From an uncultured Lachnospiraceae bacterium (GTDB lineage Bacteria; Bacillota; Clostridia; Lachnospirales; Lachnospiraceae): a DNA stretch of 64,000 bases. The number at the start of each line of letters is the position of its first letter. Positions within the stretch are counted from its first letter, which is position 1. The notes below the pieces were generated by a model. That model was not told where the DNA came from. It saw only the letters and a list, made by a program, of their open reading frames with translations, and made no database searches. This document shows, piece after piece, positions 34,430 through 42,206 of the stretch. The DNA lies in assembly GCA_934317845.1 (NCBI GenBank), contig CAKRES010000002.1, forward strand, positions 1-64,000. Reading direction: 5' to 3'. A program made the position numbers and the translations under genes.

Positions 34430-35572
34430 ATGATCCCATTTAATAGTCCGCTCTGCTTGCGTGAATCATTGCAGTGTGTGGAAGATGTCATGATGAATTT
34501 ACATAAAATATCCGGGGATGGAAAGTATACAGGTTTGTGTAGTGAGTGGATGGAGCAAAAATTTAGAGCAAAAAAAGTGTTGCTGACAACTTCCTGCACT
34601 GCGGCATTGGAGATGTCTGCAATATTGCTGAATATACAACCGGGTGATGAAGTTATAATGCCCTCTTATACCTTTGTATCTACCTCAAATGCATATGTCT
34701 TGCGAGGCGCAAAGATTGTGTTTGTTGATGTTAGATCGGATACTATGAATATAGATGAAACCTTGATTGAGAAGGCAATAACGAATAAAACAAAAGCGAT
34801 TGTGGTTGTTCATTATGCGGGTGTTTCCTGTGAAATGAATAAAATCATGGAGATAGCAAAAAAACATGGAATATCTGTAGTGGAAGATGCAGCACAGGGT
34901 GTTATGGCAACCTATCATGATCGTTATTTGGGAACAATTGCAGATCTGGGGTGTTATAGCTTTCATGATACAAAAAACTACACTATGGGTGAAGGTGGCG
35001 CATTAGTGATCAATGATGAAAAGTATGTGGAACAAGCTGAAATTCTTCGAGAAAAGGGTACGGATCGTTCCAAGTTTTTCCGTGGTGAAGTTGATAAATA
35101 TAGCTGGGTTGATCTAGGATCTTCCTATCTTCCGAGCGAGATCAATGTGGCTTATTTATATCCTCAATTATTGATTGCAGATCAAATCAATGATCGTCGG
35201 AGAGAGATATGGCAGGAATATTATCAGGCGTTTACGGAATTGCAGGAAAAAGGGTATATTGAGCTTCCTGCAATTCCAAAAGGATGTGTACACAATGCGC
35301 ATATGTTCTGGATAAAACTCCGTGATCTGGAGGAGCGAACAAGATTTATAGATTATATGAGAAATAAAAATTCTATAGGATGTGTTTTTCATTTTGTACC
35401 ATTACATACAGCGGTAGCAGGTAAGAAATATGGAAAGTTTTTTGGACAAGATATTTATACGACAAAGGAAAGCGACAGATTGGTCCGGTTCCCAATGTTT
35501 TATGATTTAAAAGAGGAACAGGTGGAAGAGGTTATAAATAAAACGCTGACTTTCTTTAAAGAGCAGGAATAA
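34430..35572 (+). CDS. wecE: dTDP-4-amino-4,6-dideoxygalactose transaminase (WecE/RffA-like)
   Basis: A 380-residue DegT-family enzyme starting MIPFNSPLCL, with KVLLTTSCTAALEMSAILL, DEVIMPSYTFVSTSNAYVLRGA, EDAAQGVMATY, SFHDTKNYTMGEGGAL (PLP Lys182) and FHFVPLHTA. Length and these motifs match WecE, which aminates dTDP-4-keto-6-deoxyglucose to dTDP-Fuc4N. RmlA at 58.5 kb could begin that donor; RmlB is not in the window. The start at 34430 follows AGGAGGGAAAGGA. It is paired with the WecF-like gene two genes downstream. Confidence 0.88.
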   Translation: MIPFNSPLCLRESLQCVEDVMMNLHKISGDGKYTGLCSEWMEQKFRAKKVLLTTSCTAALEMSAILLNIQPGDEVIMPSYTFVSTSNAYVLRGAKIVFVDVRSDTMNIDETLIEKAITNKTKAIVVVHYAGVSCEMNKIMEIAKKHGISVVEDAAQGVMATYHDRYLGTIADLGCYSFHDTKNYTMGEGGALVINDEKYVEQAEILREKGTDRSKFFRGEVDKYSWVDLGSSYLPSEINVAYLYPQLLIADQINDRRREIWQEYYQAFTELQEKGYIELPAIPKGCVHNAHMFWIKLRDLEERTRFIDYMRNKNSIGCVFHFVPLHTAVAGKKYGKFFGQDIYTTKESDRLVRFPMFYDLKEEQVEEVINKTLTFFKEQE

Positions 35573-35611
35573 GAGTATAGCAACATGTGATGATAGAAGG
35601 TGACATGCGTA

Positions 35612-36829
35612 ATGAAACAAAAAATAGCGATATGGGGAACGGGAAAGCGAGCTGAAAAGTTTTTACTGTCATATGGTGATATATTTGATGTGCAATGTTT
35701 TTACGATAGTACGAATTTTGGTTTTGAAAAATATGGTATTATCGTGAAGCAGTATGATCCGACCGACAACATAAAGATTATTATAGCTTCTACCTATTGG
35801 GAAGAGATATCTGATCAACTTGAAAAATATGGGAAGAAATATCTAGTCGATTATATAGATTCTGAAGCATATGAGGATGGAATACAATATGAAGAAATTT
35901 ATAAAAGGTATGATGGAAACACAGAAATAATAAAGTATTCAAACTGGTGCGGACGAAAATATGCAGTAATTAGTGGGAATTGTCAAACGTCTCGGTATGA
36001 GGATCTGTTAGCGAGAAATCAAGAGTTTTCAAGAGATTATATCATTGTCAAAGTACCCAAAGTGTGTGATTGGAGTGTCAGGTCTTCATTGATGGAGAAA
36101 TGGCTGGCAGATGATGTCTTCTGGAAAAATATTGATTTATATATCTACCAATATGTACAGGAAGAGAATAGATTTTCAAAGTTGTTATTTTCAGATAGAA
36201 CCTTGGTTAGACTGAGGCAGGATTGTCAAAAGCTTAGAATCGTAAATACATATTTTGATGGATATTGGCCACAGATTAAGAAGTTATCTATTGCAAAACG
36301 TCATTGCCTGGCTGTGGCAGAATTGGGACAGATGGCGTACAGTGATAAGTATATAGAAAAATTTGCGGAGCAAGGCTTTGCTTTTGATGAAATACTTGAA
36401 AAAATAGAAAAAATGGATTTTTTTTCTGAGCAAGAGATGAAAGAGGCGATACAAAAATCACTTGCTAAAATAAAAGATAAAGAACAAGAGTGTGATGTAA
36501 AAATTTCTGATTATATAATTGATAATTATGATAAAAAGCAGTTGTTCTATTCCCCTAATCATCCTATAGAAGAGGTTATGCTTGAGTATTTAAATCGTAT
36601 TTTAACAAGATTGGGATACGCTCAATGGAAAATTAGTATAACAGATTTTAATATATATTCAGAAACTTTAAAGGGGCAGGACGTGCCAATTTATAAATCG
36701 GTTATCAATTATTTAGGAGTGAATGAGTTTGAAAGGGTATATTTCCCAAATCGTTATGTGATTCCGAAATGTTCGTTGGACAGGAAGGGGTTTTTCAAAT
36801 TTTATTTTGATTTATATAAATCTGAATAA
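35612..36829 (+). CDS. WcbI-like polysaccharide biosynthesis protein with N-terminal Rossmann-like domain
   Basis: A 405-residue protein. Residues 1-95 are the small glycine-rich domain (KIAIWGTGKRAEKFLL, CFYDSTN, IIIASTYWEE) also seen in three neighbours. The remainder begins YAVISGNCQTSRYEDLL, the GNCQ motif of WcbI-type capsule proteins, which are thought to acylate polysaccharide and to bind CoA. Much of the C-terminus (YSPNHPIEEVMLEYL) also fits this family (GHPxxxxxxxL-like). The start at 35612 follows AGAAGGTGA. Its exact acyl donor and acceptor are unknown. Confidence 0.72.
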   Translation: MKQKIAIWGTGKRAEKFLLSYGDIFDVQCFYDSTNFGFEKYGIIVKQYDPTDNIKIIIASTYWEEISDQLEKYGKKYLVDYIDSEAYEDGIQYEEIYKRYDGNTEIIKYSNWCGRKYAVISGNCQTSRYEDLLARNQEFSRDYIIVKVPKVCDWSVRSSLMEKWLADDVFWKNIDLYIYQYVQEENRFSKLLFSDRTLVRLRQDCQKLRIVNTYFDGYWPQIKKLSIAKRHCLAVAELGQMAYSDKYIEKFAEQGFAFDEILEKIEKMDFFSEQEMKEAIQKSLAKIKDKEQECDVKISDYIIDNYDKKQLFYSPNHPIEEVMLEYLNRILTRLGYAQWKISITDFNIYSETLKGQDVPIYKSVINYLGVNEFERVYFPNRYVIPKCSLDRKGFFKFYFDLYKSE

Positions 36830-36899
36830 GGTACAATAGCTTATTAATTGCAGGAGTATGATTTACTGATTTTAGGAAACAAGCGACAACGAAGTGTGG

Positions 36900-36969
36900 A
36901 TATCTGTTGTTGACACAAAGGGAAGAGGTAACAGGAATATTGTTGAAGCTGTGAAAGGATGATGAGAAT
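36900..36969 (+). pseudogene. Remnant of a DegT-aminotransferase 3' end
   Basis: These 70 bases before the WecF-like gene match, at roughly 80 percent, the last 23 codons and trailer of the WbpE-like gene (34294-34364). Both share EEVTGI...KLKDD-like codons and the trailer AAAGGATGATGAGAATAT. A one-base deletion breaks the frame. The remnant now supplies the ribosome binding site of the WecF-like gene. Confidence 0.75.
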
Positions 36970-38382
36970 ATGCTGATTGACCAATACGGAAATACAGCCA
37001 GTGTCACAGGGAAAAAAGTAATCTTTTATGGAGCATCTACCAGAAATAAAAGAGCGATAGATGAATTGCATATTCATGAAAATGTGTTGTTTTTTATCGA
37101 CAATAATAAAAGCAAACATGGAACCAAAATGGATGGCTATGAAGTTCATGATACAAATGAATTACAAAAATATAAAGATGCAGTTGTTATCACGGTATTG
37201 GTAAAATTCGCAGAGGAGATCATAGAAGCTGTGAAAAAGCACTGTGAAAACAGCATTTATTTTTTTATTCCCTGTGAGTATGAACTGCAACTCATGTATG
37301 ATCATAACAAAAATGTATTAGCCCAGGAACATAGATATAAATATGTCCATGTATTTCCAGATGATATATTTGTAAATACTTTTGCAGAGATGATAAAAAA
37401 ATACTTTAGACAAGAGGAGCATTTGATTATTTTAGATTGCTGTGTTGGAAAGAAGGAATATGGAGTATATGATTACGCACTAACTTGCCCCAATATTGTA
37501 TTCCTTGGAGATATGTATCCAGAGTGCAGGGCATTTGACGAAAAATGGAAGTGCGATTTAACAAGGAATACGCTTTTGACATTATGTTCCAATGCGGATA
37601 GAGTATTCCTACACTCTGCTTTTTGGGGCAGAAGAGGATTTTCGTATGTGCAGAATATGGTACAGGAATTTGCGGAGCGTATTTCATGGATTGTATGGGG
37701 AGGCGACACGTTAGTTTCACCTGAAAGTGAGGTTGCGGAAACGGTTTTAACCAAAATAGGAAATGTATATAGTTCTCCAGATCGAGTAGTATATATAAAA
37801 GAAAATTTGAATATAACTGCCACTCCGACTAAAATTGTATATACATACTTAAATAATGTAAGTGAACATATCAAGGAAAAAAGTGAAGAGAAAAGCAATA
37901 TTTTGTTAGGACATTCTGGAGATGTTGCTGGAAACCAGCAGTATGCGCTGGAACTCTTGGGAAAATATAAGGATGAAAATATAAGGATATATACGCCGCT
38001 TGCATATGGAGATGCCACCTACATACAAAACGTAATAAAACAGGGGGAAAAAATATTCGGTAGTAAATTTTGTCCAATGACGAATTTTATGGATACAAGT
38101 TCGTATTATGAATTCCTTAAGAACATTGATGTTGCGGTATTTCCTATGACCAGAAAGATGGCAGGGACAACCATTACTTATTTGAACTTGCTGGGAAAGA
38201 AAATGTTTATCAATAAAGAATTGATGGGGTGTTATGGCGAAGTGGTTATGGAAGATATAGAAACAATTCGAGATATGTCTTTTGAGAAATTTATCTCCCA
38301 TTCTTGTAATGTGGACAAAATTAATATTCAGGAACATAATAGAAAAATTGTTCAAGCTTGGAAGCAATTGATTGAAAATTGA
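36970..38382 (+). CDS. WecF-like 4-acetamido-fucosyltransferase (GT56) with N-terminal Rossmann-like domain
   Basis: A 470-residue protein. Residues 10-110 are the small glycine-rich domain (KKVIFYGASTRNKRAIDEL, FFIDNNKS). From about 120 the GT56 domain follows: YVHVFPDDIFVNTFAEMI, LHSAFWGRR, WIVWGGDTL, ILLGHSGDVAGNQQYALELLGKY, YTPLAYGDATYI and FPMTRKMAG. These match Enterobacterial WecF, which transfers Fuc4NAc to lipid III in enterobacterial common antigen. The wecF of E. coli (about 360 residues) lacks the N-domain. With WecE-like and 2-epimerase/dehydrogenase genes close by, an ECA-like unit is suggested. Confidence 0.82.
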   Translation: MLIDQYGNTASVTGKKVIFYGASTRNKRAIDELHIHENVLFFIDNNKSKHGTKMDGYEVHDTNELQKYKDAVVITVLVKFAEEIIEAVKKHCENSIYFFIPCEYELQLMYDHNKNVLAQEHRYKYVHVFPDDIFVNTFAEMIKKYFRQEEHLIILDCCVGKKEYGVYDYALTCPNIVFLGDMYPECRAFDEKWKCDLTRNTLLTLCSNADRVFLHSAFWGRRGFSYVQNMVQEFAERISWIVWGGDTLVSPESEVAETVLTKIGNVYSSPDRVVYIKENLNITATPTKIVYTYLNNVSEHIKEKSEEKSNILLGHSGDVAGNQQYALELLGKYKDENIRIYTPLAYGDATYIQNVIKQGEKIFGSKFCPMTNFMDTSSYYEFLKNIDVAVFPMTRKMAGTTITYLNLLGKKMFINKELMGCYGEVVMEDIETIRDMSFEKFISHSCNVDKINIQEHNRKIVQAWKQLIEN

Positions 38383-38383
38383 C

Positions 38384-38754
38384 ATACCCCTCTAGCGTAG
38401 GGGAGTTGTCACCCACCTCCCAAGCTGATATGATAAGTATCAGAAGGACAAGTGATTGCTATGAGTTATAACAAATATCCAAAGGAAATGAAGGAAACCA
38501 TAATAGCAAGAATGCTTGAAGGCGATGAAACAGTAACAGACATCCAGCGAGATACAGGAGTAGGGATCAATACTCTGTACAGATGGAGAGATCAGGCTAA
38601 GCATCAAAAGGGCTTATCAGCAACAACAAAATATAAGAATGCAGATAAATGGAGCAGCCGCATTATTAGTGCTACAAAAAAGAGGCGAAAGTCTCGTGAA
38701 ATTAAAAGAAAGGAAAATCGGGTAGGGTGACAACCACCCGAAAAAATTCCGAAA
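38384..38754 (+). mobile_element. Defective IS3-like element, copy A (371 bp)
   Basis: It begins ATACCCCTCTAGCGTAGGGG and ends AAAATTCCGAAA. Subterminal inverted repeats GTTGTCACCC / GGGTGACAAC are present, and GAC lies on both sides, a possible 3-bp target duplication. It is identical to copy B (41425-42187) except that the middle is deleted. It sits between the WecF-like gene and the formyltransferase. Confidence 0.85.
38461..38730 (+). pseudogene. Truncated IS3-family OrfA
   Basis: The frame begins MSYNKYPKEMKETIIARML with a helix-turn-helix (TVTDIQRDTGVGINTLYRW), as in IS3-type OrfA. After ISATKK it is fused by the internal deletion to former orfB trailer sequence, ending RRKSREIKRKENRVG. 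It cannot encode an active transposase; the DDE domain is gone. Confidence 0.82.
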
Positions 38755-38779
38755 GACTAGATGAGAAAGGGTGGAAAAT

Positions 38780-39442
38780 ATGAATATTGCATTTTACGTT
38801 TCGGGTAAAGCAACAAGGTTGTGTGAAATTATTGAAGACAAAAGATTTTTGAAAATAGAAAAAGAAATTAAGTTTGTCTTGTCAGATGATATGAATGATG
38901 GGGCAAGAGTAAGAGCTTTGTGTGATGATAATGAAATTGAATGGGTGTATTTTGACTATAATAACTTAAATAAGTGTTACACTGCAAGCGAGAAAAATCG
39001 GATGCTGTCTGACAAACTCTTGCGTAATCTTAGAAAGTATAAGATTGATTATTTATTTGTATTTGGGCATCATCTGCTTTCTGGCGAATTGTTGGAGGAA
39101 TATAGAGATAGAATTATTGGTTTTCATGCAAGTTTGTTGCCCCATTTTACGGGATTATGTGGTATAGATCAAGCAGTTAGAGGAGGTTCCTTTATTATTG
39201 GAACTTCTGCATTTTTAATTGATGCGGGGGTTGATACTGGCAAAGTGATAGCAGAAGCAGCTATGCATGTGTCTAATTTTGGGGAAAATAATTATGAAAA
39301 GATACTGCATCCGCTTGTTGATGTTTGTTATTATATTATTAAAGTTTTAAAGGAAAATAGACTACAGATACATAAGGATAAAATTATTATTCAAGGAGCG
39401 GATTATGGGAAAGTACATTTTTTCCCAGAAATTGAAGAATAG
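38780..39442 (+). CDS. PurN/sugar-N-formyltransferase-like protein with a changed active site
   Basis: A 220-residue formyltransferase-fold protein. IIGFHASLLPHFTG (His116) and GTSAFLIDAGVDTGKV (Asp148) match the N10-formyl-THF site of PurN and of sugar N-formyltransferases. The catalytic Asn two residues before the His (NxH) is Gly114 here. Relatives formylate amino sugars such as Fuc4N or Qui4N, and WecE makes Fuc4N in this locus. The start at ATG 38780 fits AAGGGTGG at 38768-38774; GTG 38771 is less likely. It lies 25 bases after transposon copy A. It may be a formyltransferase with relaxed chemistry, or an inactive one. Confidence 0.75.
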   Translation: MNIAFYVSGKATRLCEIIEDKRFLKIEKEIKFVLSDDMNDGARVRALCDDNEIEWVYFDYNNLNKCYTASEKNRMLSDKLLRNLRKYKIDYLFVFGHHLLSGELLEEYRDRIIGFHASLLPHFTGLCGIDQAVRGGSFIIGTSAFLIDAGVDTGKVIAEAAMHVSNFGENNYEKILHPLVDVCYYIIKVLKENRLQIHKDKIIIQGADYGKVHFFPEIEE

Positions 39443-39517
39443 TATTGTGAAAAATCCAAATTTGATGTATTGGGAGCTTCCTGTATACTTTAAAGAGTAA
39501 AAGGAATTGACCAAAAA

Positions 39518-39589
39518 GAATACCTCGAGTAAATTTAGATTATTATTGACCTGGCAAGTTGGTAAAATCTAAAAACACAAGAGGTATTC
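39518..39589. repeat. Long stem-loop at the left of the IS110 remnant
   Basis: GAATACCTC (39518-39526) pairs with GAGGTATTC (39581-39589), and TTTAGAT (39534-39540) pairs with ATCTAAA (39567-39573). The loop contains TTGACCTGGCAAGTTGG. It lies just before the fragmentary transposase start and looks like the structured left end of the element. Confidence 0.6.
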
Positions 39590-39592
39590 AAG

Positions 39593-40390
39593 ATGAATGT
39601 TAAAGCAAGAAGAACAAAAAAACAAGTAAATGTAGAAAATCAGCCACAGAGGACGCAAGAGACTCCGGTATTGGCTGTTCCAGGCAGCAAAGTCAGCGGT
39701 GTCGCATGCAGATGAATTTAAGCAGCTGCATGAGTACTATACAACACGAACCAACAATCCGCTGAAAAAGATGCAATCACTGGTTGTGATAGCTTGCAAG
39801 ATACTGAGGGTGATTTACACGATACTGAAGGCAGGGACAACTTATGATCCGCAAAAGATGTTGAAAGATATCAAACATCCGGCAACTTCACAGGCACCAA
39901 TGGCAGCATAGTAATAAAAGAAGCAAATCCAGAACTCTGTCGAGTGGCTGATGGAATGCATCGGAGACTGGACAGGGTTTTGGAACAGAAACCCGTAAAT
40001 GATGGAGTCCGGAACGGACTGCATCTGCAAAAGACCAACAAGAACCTGAGATGGTATAGCGTCCACTGAGTAAATCAGTACCACGACAGGTGAATACAGG
40101 TCAGTAACAATCAAACATAAAAACAAGAGCTGTAGCTGGCATCGGTTTTTTCCGTGGGGCATGACCCCGTTTAGGAGCTTGGCTGGCACTCAGTGTATGG
40201 TAGATGGGACGAAGGAAGTTGGGACATGATCCCCTTAGACACGGAAGGTTCATCATCATAGTTGATCAGAGGGAAAATAGCCTTTATAAAGCGAAGAAAG
40301 AGGATGCTTTAAGAAGTGTACCCATTAATCAGCTATTCGGTACAAGATACTACGATATCCATCACTCTCGGCTCTTGTTTTGAGGTAAAT
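39593..40390 (+). mobile_element. IS110/IS1111-type element remnant with long non-coding 3' end
   Basis: A 40-codon start fragment (39593-39715; MNVKARRTKKQVNVENQPQ) runs out of frame into the C-terminus of an IS110-family transposase (about 39687-39911). That part reads AAKSAVSHADEFKQLHEYYTTR, TNNPLKKMQSLVVIACKILRV and TYDPQKMLKDIKHP. The RuvC-like DEDD catalytic half is deleted. The last approximately 480 bases hold no gene. They have hairpins such as GTGGGGCATGACCCCG and end near CTCTCGGCTCTTGTTTTGAGG, and resemble the long non-coding end of IS1111-group elements. Edges are approximate. Confidence 0.68.
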
Positions 40391-40453
40391 AAATATCGTC
40401 AAAGCCAGTAAAATCAATAGAATTAGGCTTGACAGAATAGGAAGGTTAAGAAT

Positions 40454-41413
40454 ATGTATGCAGATTTAACTGAAATTGAAAAGAAATATCACGTTACAAA
40501 TTTTCCACTAAATATTGCTCTTGAGGTGACTAATAACTGCAATTTAAACTGTGTTATGTGTCACAATGATCAATTGACTAGAAAACGAGGATATATGTCG
40601 ATGATTCTTTATAAAAAAATAGTGGATGAAATTGCAAAAGAGAATAAGGGTACAAGACTATGGCTTGATTTTTATGGTGAAGCGTTACTTGCAGGTTGGA
40701 AACTTTATTATATGATTGATTATGCCAAAAAAAGAGGATTGACTAATGTTTGCATTAATACAAATGGGACGTTGATGAATAGAGAGTATGTAGACATGCT
40801 TTTAGATTCGGGAGTGGATTATATTTCTTTGGACTGCGATGGATATAGTAAGGAAATATATGAGAGGATTCGAGTGAATGGTGATAGGGACGTTTTTTAT
40901 TCTAATGTTGAATATTTACTGAAAGAAAAGCAACGTCGTAATAGTAAGGTTATTGTAGATGTAAAAGTAATTGAAATGGAAGAAAATAGGTCGGAAATTC
41001 CATTAATTGTAAAACATTGGAGGTCAAGAGGAGCTTGGACTGCAGTGAGACGGTGTGCAGACTGGGTTTTAAAGGATAATGATTTGAAAGAAGCTGTTGA
41101 TAATCATAATAGAATAGCGTGTGGGCATTTGTTGGGTACTCTTGCTATCACGTGGGATGGTGTGGTTCCGCAATGCGTCTGGGACGCAGATGTTTCTAAT
41201 ATGATTGGTGATGTTACCAAAGAATCAATAAAAACGGTGTGGGAAAGAAACAATCGTACACTTGTTTCGATTCATATGAATCATGAATGGGATAGATTAA
41301 ATAGTCTATGCCAAAGTTGCTGTGATTGGATGTATATTGGAGAACAGCGTTACGACGAAAATGGTGATGAAATTAGGCGCAGTTATGATAATAACCAAAA
41401 AATATTTGAATAA
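40454..41413 (+). CDS. Radical SAM protein with SPASM-type C-terminus
   Basis: A 319-residue protein. The cluster motif is CNLNCVMC (Cys29, Cys33, Cys36: CX3CX2C). It continues with LWLDFYGEALL (GGE-like), INTNGT, SLDCDG, and C-terminal cysteines in ACGHLLGTLAITWDGVVPQCVWD and CQSCCDW, typical of an auxiliary Fe-S (SPASM) domain. These enzymes carry out difficult redox or C-C/C-S chemistry on peptides, or modify sugars in glycan clusters. No precursor peptide is visible nearby. It sits between two transposon remnants, with GGAAGGTTAAG as ribosome binding site. Confidence 0.85.
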   Translation: MYADLTEIEKKYHVTNFPLNIALEVTNNCNLNCVMCHNDQLTRKRGYMSMILYKKIVDEIAKENKGTRLWLDFYGEALLAGWKLYYMIDYAKKRGLTNVCINTNGTLMNREYVDMLLDSGVDYISLDCDGYSKEIYERIRVNGDRDVFYSNVEYLLKEKQRRNSKVIVDVKVIEMEENRSEIPLIVKHWRSRGAWTAVRRCADWVLKDNDLKEAVDNHNRIACGHLLGTLAITWDGVVPQCVWDADVSNMIGDVTKESIKTVWERNNRTLVSIHMNHEWDRLNSLCQSCCDWMYIGEQRYDENGDEIRRSYDNNQKIFE

Positions 41414-41501
41414 AATTGATGTGCATACCCCTCTAGCGTAGGGGAGTTGTCACCCACCTCCCAAGCTGATATGATAAGTATCAGAAGGACAAGTGATTGC
41501 T

Positions 41502-41762
41502 ATGAGTTATAACAAATATCCAAAGGAAATGAAGGAAACCATAATAGCAAGAATGCTTGAAGGCGATGAAACAGTAACAGACATCCAGCGAGATACAGGA
41601 GTAGGGATCAATACTCTGTACAGATGGAGAGATCAGGCTAAGCATCAAAAGGGCTTATCAGCAACAACAAAATATAAGAATGCAGATAAATGGAGCAGCC
41701 GCATTATTAGTGCTACAAAAAAAGCAGATGCGATTTGGGGAACGGACGAAGAGGACGAATGA
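41502..41762 (+). CDS. IS3-family transposase OrfA
   Basis: An 86-residue helix-turn-helix protein (MSYNKYPKEMKETII, TVTDIQRDTGVGINTLYRWRDQ) ending KADAIWGTDEEDE. It is full-length for this group, and its stop overlaps the OrfB start (ATGA), the usual IS3 coupling. A GTG at 41493 is in frame. Without a working OrfB it can only bind DNA. Confidence 0.8.
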   Translation: MSYNKYPKEMKETIIARMLEGDETVTDIQRDTGVGINTLYRWRDQAKHQKGLSATTKYKNADKWSSRIISATKKADAIWGTDEEDE

Positions 41763-42132
41763 TCAACGCTTCAGATCGCAGACAAGCAGTAGAGTTGATC
41801 AAAGAAGCAGTAGATTCAGGAGCAGCATTGTATAAAGCATGCGAGTGAATTGGTGAAACGAATTTATCGGGATGAAAAGATATATATCAGAAATATGCAG
41901 AAAGAACCACTGGTGCTGCATTCTGATAATGGAGGTCCGATGAAGGGAACGACAATGTTGGAAACATTGTATGCACTGGGAATTACGCCTTCGAAAAGAG
42001 GTTTACGAAAAAGCGAAAGAAAGACATCCGGAAAGATGGGCAAAAGGAACCAGAGTCTGGAGTTTTTCAGAAGAAGAATGGCTAAATCCAAGACAAGAAG
42101 CAGAAACAAAAAAAGAGGCGAAAGTCTCGTGA
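41759..42132 (+). pseudogene. Broken IS3-family transposase OrfB
   Basis: Three fragments survive. They are the start MINASDRRQAVELIKEAVDS (41759-41848, in-frame stop), the second catalytic Asp region LVLHSDNGGPMKGTTMLETL in another frame (about 41838-41990), and the C-terminal VYEKAKERHPERWAKGTRVW piece ending KKEAKVS at 42132. The first DDE Asp, the Glu and most of the core are missing. The copy is dead. Confidence 0.82.
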
Positions 42133-42206
42133 AATTAAAAGAAAGGAAAATCGGGTAGGGTGACAACCACCCGAAAAAATTCCGAAACAAAGAAAGTGAT
42201 GATATT

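Larger units (their letters stand above)
41425..42187 (+). mobile_element. Defective IS3-like element, copy B (763 bp)
   Basis: Same left end (ATACCCCTCTAGCGTAGGGG) and right end (AAAATTCCGAAA) as copy A, in the same orientation, with subterminal GTTGTCACCC / GGGTGACAAC repeats. It contains an intact OrfA frame and a broken OrfB. No clear target duplication is seen. Copy A is this sequence minus 392 bases, lost between ACAAAAAAAG repeats at 41715 and 42106. Confidence 0.87.

Noticed and set aside
39842..40189. 115-residue minus-strand frame over the IS110 3' end
   Set aside because: The plus strand reads as decayed IS110-type sequence, and the minus frame has no ribosome binding site or recognisable domain.
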